DNA from: Pezicula radicicola
Lineage: Eukaryota > Ascomycota > Leotiomycetes > Helotiales > Dermateaceae
Direction of reading: 5' to 3'
Assembly: GCA_003008705.1 (NCBI GenBank)
Contig: PDUO01000045.1
Location: 227,462-291,461 of the forward strand
Length of the DNA: 64,000 nt
A model generated the notes under the pieces. That model ran no database searches. It was not told the DNA's origin and worked only from the letters and a program-made list of their open reading frames with translations. The position numbers were made by a program, and so were the translations under genes. Shown here piece by piece: positions 12,448 through 24,375 of this stretch. How positions within the stretch are numbered: position 1 is the first letter of the stretch; each line of letters begins with the position of its first letter.

Positions 12448-13620
12448 GCTATTGTTATCCGGCCACCAAGAGATCTACCGAGTATTAATCAAGACTTCTT
12501 TTTTCATGTCAAATTCCAGATACAAGATCGGCTGGAAATGCGAGGTAAAATGGCGACGGGACAAGATGGCCAAGCACGAATAGATTGAATGAAAAGGAAT
12601 ACGAACCTTGAGACTGCAGTCGTCAATACCCGCATTTATGCATGTCTTACAACCACTGTACGGTGCCTCCTCGAAGCGATTACAGCCAATCCTTCTCTTT
12701 CGACAACGCGTGCACTATTATGTTTAAAACAAAAAAGGTTAGCATAAACAAACCGGAAACGTTGGAACTTTGGCAGAGTTATTGTAGCTTTCTCGGTAGA
12801 GAAAGTGCATTGTGTAGGTATAATAAGGTAAAGAAATCTTCAGACGTACGGCTTTTCTTGCTTTTCCTTTTCTCTTCTTTGGGGTACAAGGATTGGATGT
12901 AGACGTATAAGCAGATAATGTATTGACTAATTCGGGGGCCGAGAAAGGAAGCGTATATAGTGAATTGGGGGTAAAATTACTGACAGCCATGTTTTTAGAA
13001 GTGGCTTTGAAAAAAAAAACAAAAAGAGATACGAGCTTGTGTAGTGAGTGACTGAGTAGTGAACGACTAAATATTTAGAAAGCTTTGCGACGGCGATGCA
13101 ATAGTTTCCAGAGGTAATCTTCTCGTGCTGTCTTTTATATAGATAGATGATGAGCTTTGATGTCTGCAATGATTTAAGGGGAGGGCTAGGTCAAGAATAA
13201 TGCGAACAAGATGGATGAACTTTCTCCGCCACAGAGATTTCTTGTTAGACAAATGAAAAAGACTAAGACACACCTAGGTCAATTGTAGATTGTATATTAG
13301 CTACCTAATTCCTAGACAGTTTCTTGCACTTTTGTGCTTTTATGTTTTGACTCGTAGATTATATTCGGGGTCTATTTTTTCTTCTCCGAAGTGACACCCG
13401 TGTGTGGGACATAATCCCAAACCTTTCACAAACTGTTTCACACCTGACCATAGAAAAGGGCTTTGCCAGTTTCTAGTTTCAATCCAAGACTTCCCATCTC
13501 CTTTACTGGAAAACCTCGCACCCACTTAGAAATACACCACTGACAGCGAGGAATTGCATCTTGATCAGCCATCTTGATTACATGCCAGAAACAAAATCGT
13601 AGTTACAGTTAGGATCAAAG
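12448..13620. other. Intergenic region between divergent genes
   Basis: Should hold the promoters of the minus-strand gene ending at 12447 and of the SAP gene starting at 13621. Short ORFs on both strands lack protein-like character. No tRNA or repeat recognised. Confidence 0.5.
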
Positions 13621-15264
13621 ATGGCAAGTCAGCGTCAGGTTCGAATTCGACGACTTTTAGCGTCTACACCAAGAGATTATTTACGAGAAGCCCTTGATGT
13701 CGAATCATACAGTAGTCCAAATCCACCCATAGCAAGCCTCCTACCACGAAAGAGTCAGCACTTCATTGCAGCAGAATCCTACTCTAGCGTTGATGAAGCA
13801 CCAGCGCACTACTTCAACCTCAATATTCAACAGCTGCAACGCGCCTGCCAGATCCGTGGACTCGCGGTGACAGGTGTGCGATGGAGGTTGATTACACGGC
13901 TTGTACTATCTGATGGGCACCTGGGTGCTTTTCAGAATCGGCGTTATGAGAATTTACTTGGCAGGTGGTTAATACTATCGACGGTGAAATTGGAAGAGGA
14001 GTGCGAAAGGAGGCAGCTGCGGACTGATGGATTGAAAGTTGATCTTGCGCTGAGAATTATGGTTTCTTGTCTGCTTAAGGATGAGGTTGAATCGGGAGAT
14101 GGTGATGGTGATGGTGATGATCAACCTTTTATTCGGACGGCTTCTTCCCGTGGCGGTGGTTCTGATTTGGTGCTTTACGAGCATTCTCAGGAAGAGTATC
14201 GATCATCAGATGTTGAAGTCTTGGCTGGTCTTGACGTGTGTAAGAAGGAGTCTACCCCCCGAGGATTGTTAAGTCTGCAAGCGGAAATGGTGGAAGCAAC
14301 AAAACCTGCCCCCCAAAAAATGTCAAGTGCCCAAGCAGAAGCGGTGGAAGCAACATCAAAAACAGAATCAAAGAAGTCTACCACCCAAGAATTGTCGAAT
14401 CCGCAAGCAGAAGAGGTGGAAGCAACATCATCAAAAGCAGAATCGACATCAGTACACAACATCCCACAGGACGCCAACCCCACAAGTCCAAGTCCGAGTC
14501 CAACGACAATTCCAATTCCAACGACAACAACAACGACAGTTCTCAGCAAAGAGATCAGCTACACACCATCAGACTCCCCCAAAGAGCACGCCTTACCTCC
14601 TTCTCCGTCTTTACAATCCCTCAGCCTCGAAGCAACAGGACACACAAAGAGACGGCGAGCCAAATCTCTTCCCAATCAGCTACCACAGGAAAATGCAGCA
14701 GCACCAGATCTTCAGCTTCAGCAATTACGACTGACGGCCGCCAGCGAAGCAATCAGCAAAGCAACCATCGTAGAAACGGTACTTACATCTGGCTCTGGTG
14801 ACCATGACATAGACGCCGGCAAGAGTAATCAGGATACGTGCGGTAATAACGAGAGAGAGAGCGAGAGCAATCTAGCCTCTACTGTTCTTTTTCATCCTAA
14901 TCCCAACCCTAATCCCAACACCAATACCAGTACCGCACTCCTCGTACAAGAACAAGAACAAGAAGCTTATCCTAGTCGTCTTGATATACACCCAGACACA
15001 GCCGCGCATAATAAGCGACAGCAGCATCAGCAGAAGCATCTAGAATGGTCATTGTTGTCGAGTCAGCAGGTTACAGAGCCGACTCAGCCGAGGAGAGGGC
15101 GACATAATGAAGAAATTGAAGAAGACATGCAGATGGAGATGGAGATGGGGAAGCGAAGGGGAAAAGATGTCGTCGGTGCGGGAAAGCTGGAATCGAAGTC
15201 AGAATCGGAATCGAAGTCGAAATCTGAGTTGGAGTTGAAATTGATGAATTGGGAATTTGAGGAG

Positions 15265-15313
<49 letters not shown>

Positions 15314-15627
15314 TGGGGCTGGAGCTGGAGCTGGAGAAGGAGAAGGATGGGGAGGAGAAAGACGGAGGATTCGATATAGAAGAATTGGTTCGAGGAGGCA
15401 TGGATGAGAGCGAGAGCGAGAGTGAGATTGAGAGGGAGACTGAGACTGAGAGCGAGAGTGACGGAATCGAGATTGATGATTATCAATATCTTTTCAATCA
15501 GGACGACGAGGCCCCGCAGGCTCGGCAGGCTTATACTCAGACTCATACCACGTTTGCGAGTCTGATAAGCACTATCTTCCTCCAGGCTGAGCTTGTTGCT
15601 GCGCTGCAAAGACATCAACGTCATTAA
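13621..15627 (+). CDS. 668-aa protein with two N-terminal SAP domains
   Basis: Single-exon frame from ATG at 13621. Two SAP-like helix-extended loop-helix motifs lie at about residues 66-98 (LNIQQLQRACQIRGL then VRWRLITRLVL) and 118-151 (VKLEEECERRQLRTDGLKVD). SAP domains (SAF-A/B, Acinus, PIAS) usually bind AT-rich or scaffold DNA, so a nuclear chromatin-linked role is likely but inferred. The rest is disordered: repeats of the type QAEAVEATSK at about 220-270, NPNPNPN at about 425, and long acidic stretches (SESESKSKSE, then EP repeated about nine times near 548-565, then SESESEIERETETESES). A short helical tail (LISTIFLQAELVAAL) ends the protein. It is one of three tandem-SAP genes within 9 kb. 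Low-complexity codons make alternate-frame ORFs here; these are shadows. Confidence 0.8.
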
Positions 15628-17147
15628 AGAGGAGGAGGAGAGAGAGAGAAGAGGAAGGGACTTAAAGGGTAAGCAACAATAAGAGAAAAAAAAGGGGGGG
15701 TGGGGAAGAAGGAGAGGGCGAGAGAAAAGATAAAGGATACATTAAGAGATATCTAAAACCTTTTTTTTTTCGTTGAAATAAAATCTCACTTATTTTCTTA
15801 AATCTTGTTAACCTCACTTCTACTATTTTTTAGCTAGTTAGTTAATAGAATTAGAATTAGAAAGAAACTCCTCTCCTTACTTCTCTCTCTCTCTCTCTCT
15901 CTTTATCTGTATCTGCGTATGTGTCTACTACTTTCTTGCTCCCCCCCTCCTTTCTCTTATTCCGTTTTGCTTTTTTTTTTGACCTCTTGCTTAGAAGTCA
16001 AAATAAGAGGGGAGGGGAAGTAGTAGTGTGACTACTATAATCTATTAAATTACAGGAATAGTTATATAATTCAATTTAGGCTGTTCGTCTTTGCCTACTA
16101 CTATAAGTAGGCCATTCGGAGCTTCTTTTGATTTCTTACAGAATACAGAATCAACTACATTACTACCCACATGTTGCTCTTATTTATTTTGTAGATATCT
16201 AATAGGTTATAAGCCCGGAGCTCTTGATCATTGAATTGTAATAAGATAATCAATTAATTAAGTGTTTCTATTTGTTACATAGTACGAGAGCGAGCTAGAA
16301 AAATTATTTGGCACTACCTTGAAAAGAATGAAAGGATTAAAAGAATTGGAAAGTGGTTCCAGCTTGGTCTAGACTTGGTTTGATGCTGTATTGTTTTTAC
16401 TTACAGCAGGGAAAATTGATTTATTGACAATGTGGAAATGAGTTGAGTTAGCGATATGGAAATGGGAACGGAAATGAGTTGCGAGATGGAAAATGGAAAA
16501 TTAAATTAAATTCCGATTAGCGATGGTGGTTGTAATGTGATACATGAAATGTGAAATTCCATTTGCGAGGGGATCAACCTGTCTTGGTTGTTGGTCGTTC
16601 ACGTGGTGATGGGTAACAGATATTTGAAACATTTCTCACGTACAGTTCAGACATTAAGTCGACAGGTCACAAATATTCTCCTTCTCCTTCTCCCTCGGTA
16701 TTTTCCTTCTTCCTTTCCCTCGATATTCTTCCTCTCTATTTGTATTCTCCTTCTCCCTTCATACTCTCCGTTTCCTTTTATATACTCCTTTTCCTTTTAT
16801 ATACTCCTTTTCCTTTTATATTCTCATTCTCCTTTTTGACTCTCCCTCTCCTCCCTTCAGAAGCACCAAGGAAGGAATCATGTCCGAGATGATTCTAATC
16901 ATTATCAATACGGAATTCATCTTCCACGGAATTAATCTTCTTTCGATAGCAGAGACAGGTATACTACTATCGGTCGGTCTTTCAACGACAGGAGGCATGC
17001 CCAGCTCGAGAGTGACCTTAAATATGGCCGTTCTATCGACCTTTGACAGGCCAGTCACTCCTCGACTTCATCTCATTATCCTTCTCTATAAGAGTCTGCT
17101 CCTCGGCAATCATTTGATTTTCTTGGATTTCTTTCAGGAGCCACACG
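15628..17147. other. Intergenic: purine and pyrimidine tracts, likely promoter of the next SAP gene
   Basis: Purine-rich 15630-15730, CT repeats near 15885-15902, and a long pyrimidine-rich tract at about 16674-16860 typical of fungal promoters. TTTCTTTCAG at about 17128-17137 just before the ATG at 17148 looks like the acceptor of a 5'-UTR intron. ORFs in 16816-17212 look like shadows. Confidence 0.5.
16771..16825 (+). repeat. Pyrimidine-rich tandem repeat, three units
   Basis: Three near-perfect copies of an 18-19 bp unit (TTTCCTTTTATATACTCC), inside the CT-rich tract upstream of the three-exon SAP gene. Confidence 0.8.
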
Positions 17148-18997
17148 ATGGGACCATCACCGCCAAATCGTCCTCGTGTCACATTCAACTACTTCGAATC
17201 CGTAAAGGATGATGGCAATAACAGCGATGAGGTTGAGCGCCGAACCACACGGTACATTGACCTTCGAAAAGACGAGTTGAAGCGAGAACTACAAACACGC
17301 GGTCTAGATGACGAGGGCTACGTTCCGACTTTGAAAGCGCGGCTAATGCTCGCCGATGCGAACATCATAGACAACGAACCGAGAGAGAAGGTCATCGCCG
17401 GTTTTCTGACTATCACGAAGGAGCAGTTGATCGATGCTGCTCGCGATGCAGGTTTGGACACAACGGGCAGTAAGAACCGTCTGATTAACCGGCTCTTTGT
17501 GCATCATATTCAAGAGAATAATGATGTGTCCGAAGTCGAAGATGGCGACGTGTAAGTGTTGGAAGTTTGCTCCCCTGTTTCTTCTCTTCTACTTGTCTAG
17601 TTGAGATTCTTCCTTCTCTTCGATATCATATATACTCACGACCATGCATATGTATAGGGATCCAGAGCGCGCACCACGACCGACGAGAAGCAAAGACAAG
17701 AGCAGTAGCAGAAGAGACAAGACAGACAAAGAGGGAGCCAAAAGAACTCACCAGCCCCCTTCCCAGGAGCAGGCCGAGTCGTCAGCGATGGGAGCAGCAC
17801 GCAAGTAAGTCTCTCGCGCACCCACTCCAACAATTATGTGATATCACTCACACATGACCCAGATGGAAGGCCCGCGAGGAATTTCGCAACCTTTCCAACG
17901 CTGCCAAAATGGCCCAGCTAGAGGCAGCGCGTCTGAATCGGGACGCTTCCATAGCCGAGTTGGCACTCTTCCCATCCACGACCGAGGCAAGTTTAAGCTC
18001 AGGCTCGGCCAGCTCGACGGGTAGCGACTGGGCTGATGAGAATGAAAGCCATCATGCCGGCGGCCTGGACGATCTGATGAGCGGTGGTCTTGGAGATGCA
18101 GATGAAGAAGTCGGCGGTCCGAGCCGGACACGGGACGATTGGTGCTTGCTCTCAGAACCGCCATCACCAGTCGGACAACGATATCACACCCGTTCACGAT
18201 CAGCACAACCCTTCTCTACCGACAGACCTACCCGTTTCAAGGACGCACAACATGGCAAGGGAAAAGAGAGAGAAAGCGAAACACGACCAGCAGCTACGAC
18301 GAGAGCTAGATCGAACACTATTGCTTCCAAGGAGAAAGAAAAGGAGAAAGAGAAAGAGAGGCGGAAGGAGAAGGAACACGAAGCTAGGCAAAGAGAAAAA
18401 GCTGTTCCTGTTTTTACAGCTCCGACAGTAAGCAAAGGCAAAGAGAAAGACACCGGATCAGGACCAAAGAAAGAAAGCAGCGCAGCAGCACCAGGAACCG
18501 CAACCACAATGCCTAAAACCAGCAAACCCCACAGCAGCAGCCACACCCAAACCAATCAGCCCACAAACACCAGCACCAGCACCAGGATTAAAAATAATAC
18601 ACCACAGACTCAACGCACAAACCTCCCTTCATCATCAAGACCTCGATCTCGATCTCAATCTCATAAAAAAGAAAATCAACCCAACAATCCCAACTACCCC
18701 CTCCTACAAACCCTCCTTCAACACACCCAAAACGTGGATGTTGAAACAAGCTACAACAAGATCCTCAGTATGATGCTCCGCAAGTTCGAACTGGAGGATC
18801 GTTTGCTGCTTGAGGAACGGAGGTTGAGGGATGCTTGTAGGCTATTGCGGCGGAGTCGTGAGGTTGCGGCGGTGGTTGGGAGTATGCCTGGTTTGGAGGG
18901 GGATGGTGGGGATCGGGATGGTGAGGGGGGGAGGGAGGGAGAGGGGTTTTTTGAAGGGCAGGACAGTGTGGGGGAGGAGGACGAGGACGAGTTGTAG
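17148..18997 (+). CDS. 561-aa three-exon protein with two N-terminal SAP domains
   Basis: Exons 17148-17551, 17658-17804 and 17863-18997; both introns have GTAAGT donors and TATAG or CCCAG acceptors, and the joined frame is open (1686 nt). SAP-like motifs lie at about residues 36-70 (LRKDELKRELQTRGL) and 86-120 (ITKEQLIDAARDAGL, then GSKNRLINRLF), the same spacing as in the neighbour at 13621. The centre is disordered: a Ser/Asp-rich patch, then a strongly charged KEKEKEKEKERRKEKEHEA run, then Thr/Asn/Gln-rich sequence. The C-terminal 80 residues form a helix (about NKILSMMLRKFELEDRLLLE) followed by a Gly/Asp-rich tail. Likely nuclear and DNA-associated by family; partner and target unknown. 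Using only the long third-exon ORF from 17909 would miss both SAP domains. Confidence 0.82.
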
Positions 18998-19865
18998 GTG
19001 AGTAGGAGGAGGAGAGATAGGAAGGTTTAAAATAAGGGAGATTTTTTTAAAATTTAAAATTTAGAGGTTTTTTTCTTAGAAAAGAAATAAAGGTAATAAG
19101 AAGAGTATAGAAAAGAATTAATATATAAGAAGAAAAAACTATTTTATTTAAATGTAAATAATAAGAATAAAGGTTAAGATTACTAGAATAAGAGACTACT
19201 TTATAAATAAAAGATATATACTATAAAACTTATAGAGTATTATTACCTTCCAGGTCCCGACTCTTGGTAGACAAGTTATTAGTTACTTAAATAAAGTACT
19301 GTATTGTACCTTGCCTTGCGCTTTCTCACGCAGTATCTCTGTGAATGTTCATAGGAAAGGGAAACGAGTCACTACTATCACTAAAAAATCCAAATTCCGT
19401 TGATTTGCGTACCTGGGGTACTTAATCGGGTAGGCAGTCTGCACAAGTCCTTTTGTGCCATTACATGAGAGCTTGAAGTAACTTGGTAGTATATGGTGTA
19501 CCCTTCTCACAAAGCAAGGAGATATAGTAGGAGACCAAGATTTTAGATTACTACCTTATAACGAACGCCATTATATTATCAAACCTAGAAATGTTCTACT
19601 TGTACTAAAACTTTTCAGGTTGGAAGAACCCGCAACTCGGCTCCGACGATCTGGCAACGTATATAGGTTAGAGATGATTCTGCGAAATACATACTCCACT
19701 ACCACACATTGCAGCAAGCATCTACCAACCCATGAATATCCGGTACCTCTTCACATCCCTTTTCGTACTCAACTACATTACATATTGCTAGCAGCATCAT
19801 GACCCAGGGCGCGCCAAGGACATATTCTAACGTCGGGGGGCTAGCAAACGGATTCCTGAGAGTTC
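18998..19865. other. AT-rich intergenic region
   Basis: Follows the SAP gene; contains an AAATTTAAAATTT palindromic tract at about 19049-19062 and A/T-rich sequence to about 19250. Short ORF at 19620 looks random. Nothing recognised. Confidence 0.5.
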
Positions 19866-20290
19866 AGCATCCCTAGTGCTAAGACCACCACCTCTTCAGC
19901 AACCGCCGAGGCTACTGCTGTAGCCTCTTCTGCTGCCTCGAGCACCGTCACCGTTTCCGCTGCTGCTGCTACTGGTGGAAGCGTGCTCACCGCTGCTGCC
20001 TACAATGACTTCCAGATCTCTGATGGAACCGCCGGGAATGCCCAGGCCAAGGCCAACGCTCTGTTCGCCAACATTGATATGAATAACCTGGCTGCTGTCT
20101 CCGCTTCCGACTTGAAGATACAGGTAACAGCATCACTTACCGCTCAGGTCGAAATTTCAACAGATGAAGGAAAGGCGACGTCACTCCAAACGTACCTTAC
20201 CTCTCTTTTGGTTTGCGTGTCCAGACCAACCGATCATTTGCAGTACACAATATACAAGCTGTTGCAAAGTCTAACGGTGCGCGACTTGCG
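19866..20290 (+). pseudogene. Relic of a fungal small secreted protein (Ala/Ser/Thr-rich)
   Basis: From about 19866 the frame reads an Ala/Ser/Thr-rich linker and then a conserved-looking core (LTAAAYNDFQISDGTAGNAQ and ALFANIDMNNLAAVSASDLK). This pattern belongs to a fungal small-secreted-protein family, in which the FQISDGxAGNA motif is followed by a Leu-rich helical part. The N-terminal signal peptide is not found in frame and the sequence after DLK loses the family pattern. Codons in the core are normal and GC-rich. Function of the family is unknown; some are studied as effector candidates. An undetected upstream exon could rescue the start. Confidence 0.5.
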
Positions 20291-21103
20291 CTAGTCTGGT
20301 CTGGTCGTCTGGATGCTAAACTGGTATGGCACGTCGCAGACATGAAGGTACTAGAATACTCACTTGATTGATACGATGCCTAGGACTGCCTTTTACCATT
20401 GATGGGAGCAAACTGGATAACGTTCGTTTCATCCACAGAATCCAAAAAATGATTACATCAAATATGCCAAGTATGACGGGAGAGCCATGTCCATCCATTG
20501 GTGTTTGACTTCACATACGTACCTCTCCGCAACGTAGCTGCGTATGAAAACGGGGAAATATCATCAAGGTACACCGTTATGCATGACATGGAAAGTTTGC
20601 AGAGAGAGGTAAGTTACCACCGATCTTGCTGGGAAGTAATTGGTGCTTAAGATAAATTCGCGCAGTTGAGACCGGCTATCGATCCGGAATACCTAACGCG
20701 GTTATTCTACAGATGATATGCAGGTACAATACATGTACATGTTGGGGCGCAGGTGCCTAGGGTGGGGAATTCTGTTAATATCAGAAAGTAGGGGTTTGTT
20801 GAAGACTTTCTATGGTACGCTGTTATGAAATCCTGTAATTGCCTGCTGCAGTGCTGGGCATCTAAACAGCGGTGGCTTGGAATTTTTGGTATGGGTACCC
20901 CAAGACCGAGATGGATATCGGAGGCCGAGACTGTAAAAGGTTAGTAAGTATTATGCTGGTGGATGGGTATATGGCCTTAGTTGCAGATTGATCAACATTG
21001 CTTCCCTCTTAACTTGTTGTGCATCTTCTTATTTGAGATTATCACCACTTTCTCTTGATTTCACAGGCACTTACATTTCGCATCTCGACGCCCACTCCGT
21101 ACG
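20291..21103. other. Coding-like fragments, no gene model
   Basis: Plus-strand pieces with protein-like character but no joinable frame: about 20445-20510 (NDYIKYAKYDGRAMSIHW) and about 20505-20608, which ends at a GTAAGT donor (VFDFTYVPLRNVAAYENG). They may belong to one decayed gene of unknown type, possibly continuous with the secreted-protein relic. TTGATTTCACAG near 21056-21067 looks like a 5'-UTR intron acceptor of the SAP relic that follows. Confidence 0.3.
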
Positions 21104-22267
21104 ATGGCTAAATCACCAGCCCCGACTTCCAGCCCTAATAACTCCTTCGTAATTAAGGATGAAATGCTTAAGGGCGAGATTATCAAGTAACTCGAGGCCC
21201 GAAACCTCCCTAACCGATGGCCTCAAAGCCGACCTAATGACTCGTCTCCAGATGAGTCTTGTTGGCTGGACTGACGGCAGCAAACAAGACATGGCCAAGT
21301 ATTTCCGCTACACTAAGGATCTGCTCAAGGATAAATGTGCACGTTATAATCAATCGACTAGCGGAACTAAACCTAAACTGCGTCAACGAATCTTTGCTGC
21401 TGCTATAAAGGCTCATTAAGGTAAGTCTTTTTCCTTTGGTGTCCTGATTGAGCTAATGAATCATTTCAAGCAGCAAATGGGGACCCGGAGACCACCAATG
21501 AAGAGCCGTCTCCTCCTGAGACCGCTGCACAAACTCCCTAAGGTATCCTAGCTGCCCAATCTGTTCAAGGTAAGTGTGTATCTCTGCTGAGGTTCTAGAA
21601 GATCGGGCCATCATTGACTACTTGGCATGAACAGAACCCAAGACTTGGAGACTTCCAACCCTATGCTGCCGAATTCTTCTGCGAAAGCCTCGAAGATTGC
21701 TCAAGCCGCTCAAGGCAAGTTTCCCATTTTCATTTTCCTTAGAGGCTGTAATCAAATTGAACTACCATTAATCCTTTAATATCATATACCAGATTTTCAT
21801 CAGTATTGTTCAGCACCATCCTCACTATTGACATCTTCAATGAGTGGAAACGAAACCGAGCCTGGTCTTAGTGTTTGCTCCGAGTTAGACCTACCACATC
21901 ATAAACCTGCCGTATGTGAAAATTCACTCGTCAACTTCCTTATGGTTAATAACAAACGGGGTAATAGCTGCGTGTCACTACAGCTTTGAAGAGCAAAGAA
22001 GAGGCCAAGAAGCATAGATCTTTTACGCCAACTCTGGCTCCGGCTCCGATTCCGAAGACCAAGACTCAGACCAAGGTCAGCCGAGTTTCTCATGTTACTA
22101 CAAAGCATGACAATCTCCCTGCGGTGACCGTGAATCGAGCACAGCATTGTATTACGGAACTTCTTTGCATCATTCGTGCTTCTTGCGAAGAATTAGCAAA
22201 GGAGGAGAGAGAGGTGGTTGTGGATACTGTTCGAGGACAACTTGAGATTGTTCTGGCTCTTTTGTGA
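21104..22267 (+). pseudogene. Third tandem-SAP gene, broken
   Basis: ATG at 21104. The frame gives MAKSPAPTSSPNNSF, then a first SAP domain (MLKGEIIK, stop, LEARNLP, frameshift, TDGLKADLMTRLQ) and a second one (YTKDLLKDKCARYNQ, then TKPKLRQRIF) ending at about 21419. It is broken by TAA at 21188-21190 and by one extra base near 21213-21216. The TDGLK-DL core matches the second SAP of the gene at 13621. Downstream, candidate exons separated by GTAAGT/CAG introns give Ser/Pro/Gln-rich sequence, then a last exon (about 21985-22267) with a helical tail (CIIRASCEELAKEEREVVVD). Extra stops sit in the small middle exons. A 65-nt intron could remove the first stop, but it deletes the SAP core and creates a TGA, so decay is the better reading. 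Confidence 0.65.
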
Positions 22268-23544
22268 TTCCTGCAAGACATGGCGACAAGACATAGGGAG
22301 AAAGAACCTTTACTTTAGCCTTTTAGATCTTTTATTTTTTGGTTTTTAGGTCTAATGCCTTTGGGTTTAGTCATTGACTTGTCGTTTGTAATCATTCTAT
22401 AGTTTTCCAAAGCTTAATCTCCTATAGGTAGGTAGTTCGATCTATTTGTCGGTTCTTCTTCTTTTCGAAGCAAAGCCATTTATATACCTTCATATTTCGT
22501 CCTTCGTCCTTCGTACTACCAGGCATATTTCTATACATACATACCCGTATGCCCGTATGCCTGTTCCCACTTCCCACCAACAAATGTAACCAGGAGATTC
22601 AGGAGATTCTCATATCCGCCCGTCCGCCTGCCCGCCCATGTTTTCCTCCTCTGTAAACAATTAAGTCATTCAAAGATGCGAAACAAATCGGATATGTACC
22701 TATGCAAGTACAAGCAAGCAAGCAAGCAAAGGTTCTATGTAATGGTTTTTTCTTCTTCTTTTGTGACTATAACATGCATGCTTGAGCGATTTACGTAAAT
22801 GAATCCTTGATATAATAGGTGAGCGAAGGAGGTAAGTTAGATGGTTGCTGTTTAGGATTAATACTTTATATAAGTCTACCTTTCCTCTATCTCCAACTCC
22901 ATCTCCATCTCTGTCAAGCCAACCCAAGCCAAGCCAAGGCAAGCTCACAAATTAAAACTTAGAGAGCAATTGTATTTCAAGGAAATCCCTGTACCGATCC
23001 TAGTAGCACTTCGTTTGTTCGTTAACTATTACAGGATGGATTTCAAGTCTACCTCAACTCAACAAGACACACAAGGAGAATTCGATCCTAAGGTAAATTT
23101 TGATCCTAGTATCCCCTTCTATTCATCTCTCGAGATATCACACTTTGATATCAACACACCGTAAAAGAAGAAAGGAAAATGAGAACAGAGTAGCTGACTT
23201 TCGAACTTACTTACCGTCCCAAAGTTCTTCCTTACCAAACCTAATAACAATAACAATCACAACAACCATCATCATCATCTACGCAACATAGAAGAAATAA
23301 GAACAGCAGCAGCAGCGCCCACGGTCTCCAAGAAAGACAAAGGAAAAGGAAAAGAAGAAGAAGAAAAGGACATAGATAAGGTATGTAGATACATCTAACC
23401 CTAAATAAAAAACATCTCGTAACGGAACGCCGGCTAATGCATAAATCCCCAAAGGAATAATTCAAGGAAATGTTACGATTAAAGAGTCTCCAATAGGAAA
23501 AGGAAGGATACACAGCCAAGGAAATCGCGCAGAATATCGAGGCT
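22268..23544. other. Intergenic with CAAG/AAGCC microsatellites; possible minor exons
   Basis: Has (CAAG)n at about 22707-22729 and CCAAG repeats at about 22921-22943. At 23036 an ATG gives MDFKSTSTQQDTQGEFDPK before a GTAAAT, and 23294-23380 reads a Lys/Glu-rich stretch before a GTATGT, but these do not join in frame. I make no gene call. Confidence 0.35.
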
Positions 23545-24375
23545 CGAGAACTTGTAAGTCTAATAAGGGAGACATATTACTAGAATCATTATCCGCGGCT
23601 TCTTTGACCTTTTGATAAACAACCGGAATGTCTGTAGGACAAAACTCATTTATAGTACTCAGAACACGCTCTGCTCTGTCGCACATTCCAAACGTGAAGT
23701 TATCCAACTAGTCTCTCGATGTGAAATAGGAACTAGGCAGCATCGATACTCTGGTGCTTTCTATTATTGAGTGGCAAGAGGAAGCTCTTGTTCCCAGAAG
23801 GACTCGTCGTGAAACCGGAGCTCATATTGTTCTAGAAACTCTATGATTCCCGCATCGTCTAGCAGAAATTCGCTGCTGTTCGCTTGTCTAAAGATGAAAG
23901 AGTTGATAACATTAAAACTCAAGGCATAGCTTAGCTTCAAGGTGTTAACGGGGGTAGCTTCCACCGCCCGTTGATGTAATAAGTTTCTTAGCTGGTGATT
24001 GGTAATGTCAAGGGTGATATCCTTCAAATGCTCAGAATGCATCAAAGAGGACTTCACATAGACACTCGAAAGTCTTAGGCGGTAGAGGGAGTGGTCCTTT
24101 TTCGTGAGACTACAAAATGCGTTGGTTTTCCTATTATTCCATTCAAGTCAGTAATATGACCTCCTCAACACTTACGTACAAACCTTGTGAACCTACCTAT
24201 AGTACTTGAAAAAGTTGTAGTATGAAGGCTTTTTGTAGCCACCAGTGTAGATTAGCTTTATACTATTTTCAAAGCAGCTGACGCTGAGGTCCTTGGGACA
24301 GAGCCTGTTCACTGGGCTATATTCTTGGTGCATTTTGTGAAGGACTTTGAGCTCTTGGTGTTGAAAGCGTGTTTA
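23545..24375 (-). pseudogene. Cytochrome P450 relic (fungal monooxygenase), N-terminal half only
   Basis: Minus-strand pieces align in order with the N-terminal half of fungal P450s: LHKMHQEYSPVNRLCPKDLS at about 24290-24350, FENSIKLIYTGGYKKPSYYN then a stop at about 24190-24280, then across a short intron SLTKKDHSLYRLRLSSVYVK at about 24060-24118, LSYALSFNVINSFIFRQANS and FWEQELP at 23764-23950, and LDNFTFGMCDRAERVL at about 23660-23706. These correspond to the conserved K-YGPVVRIGPNELS, TGG, H---RR-S--Y and A--FG--N regions. The membrane anchor, I-helix, ExxR and heme-binding Cys loop are missing. At least one stop and several frame breaks show it is dead. The subfamily cannot be told. Confidence 0.65.

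Noticed and set aside
15084..15624. Ser/Gly-rich and Leu/Trp-rich ORFs on the minus strand
   Set aside because: Alternate-frame readings of the EP, SE and KS repeats of the SAP gene.
21188..21256. 65-nt intron that would remove the first stop of the third SAP gene
   Set aside because: Splicing would delete the SAP core and create a TGA at the junction.
23036..23577. Possible small plus-strand gene (MDFKSTSTQQDTQ, then a Lys/Glu-rich exon, then YTAKEIAQNIEAREL)
   Set aside because: The candidate exons do not join in frame, and the last one lies on the complement of the frame that continues the P450 relic.
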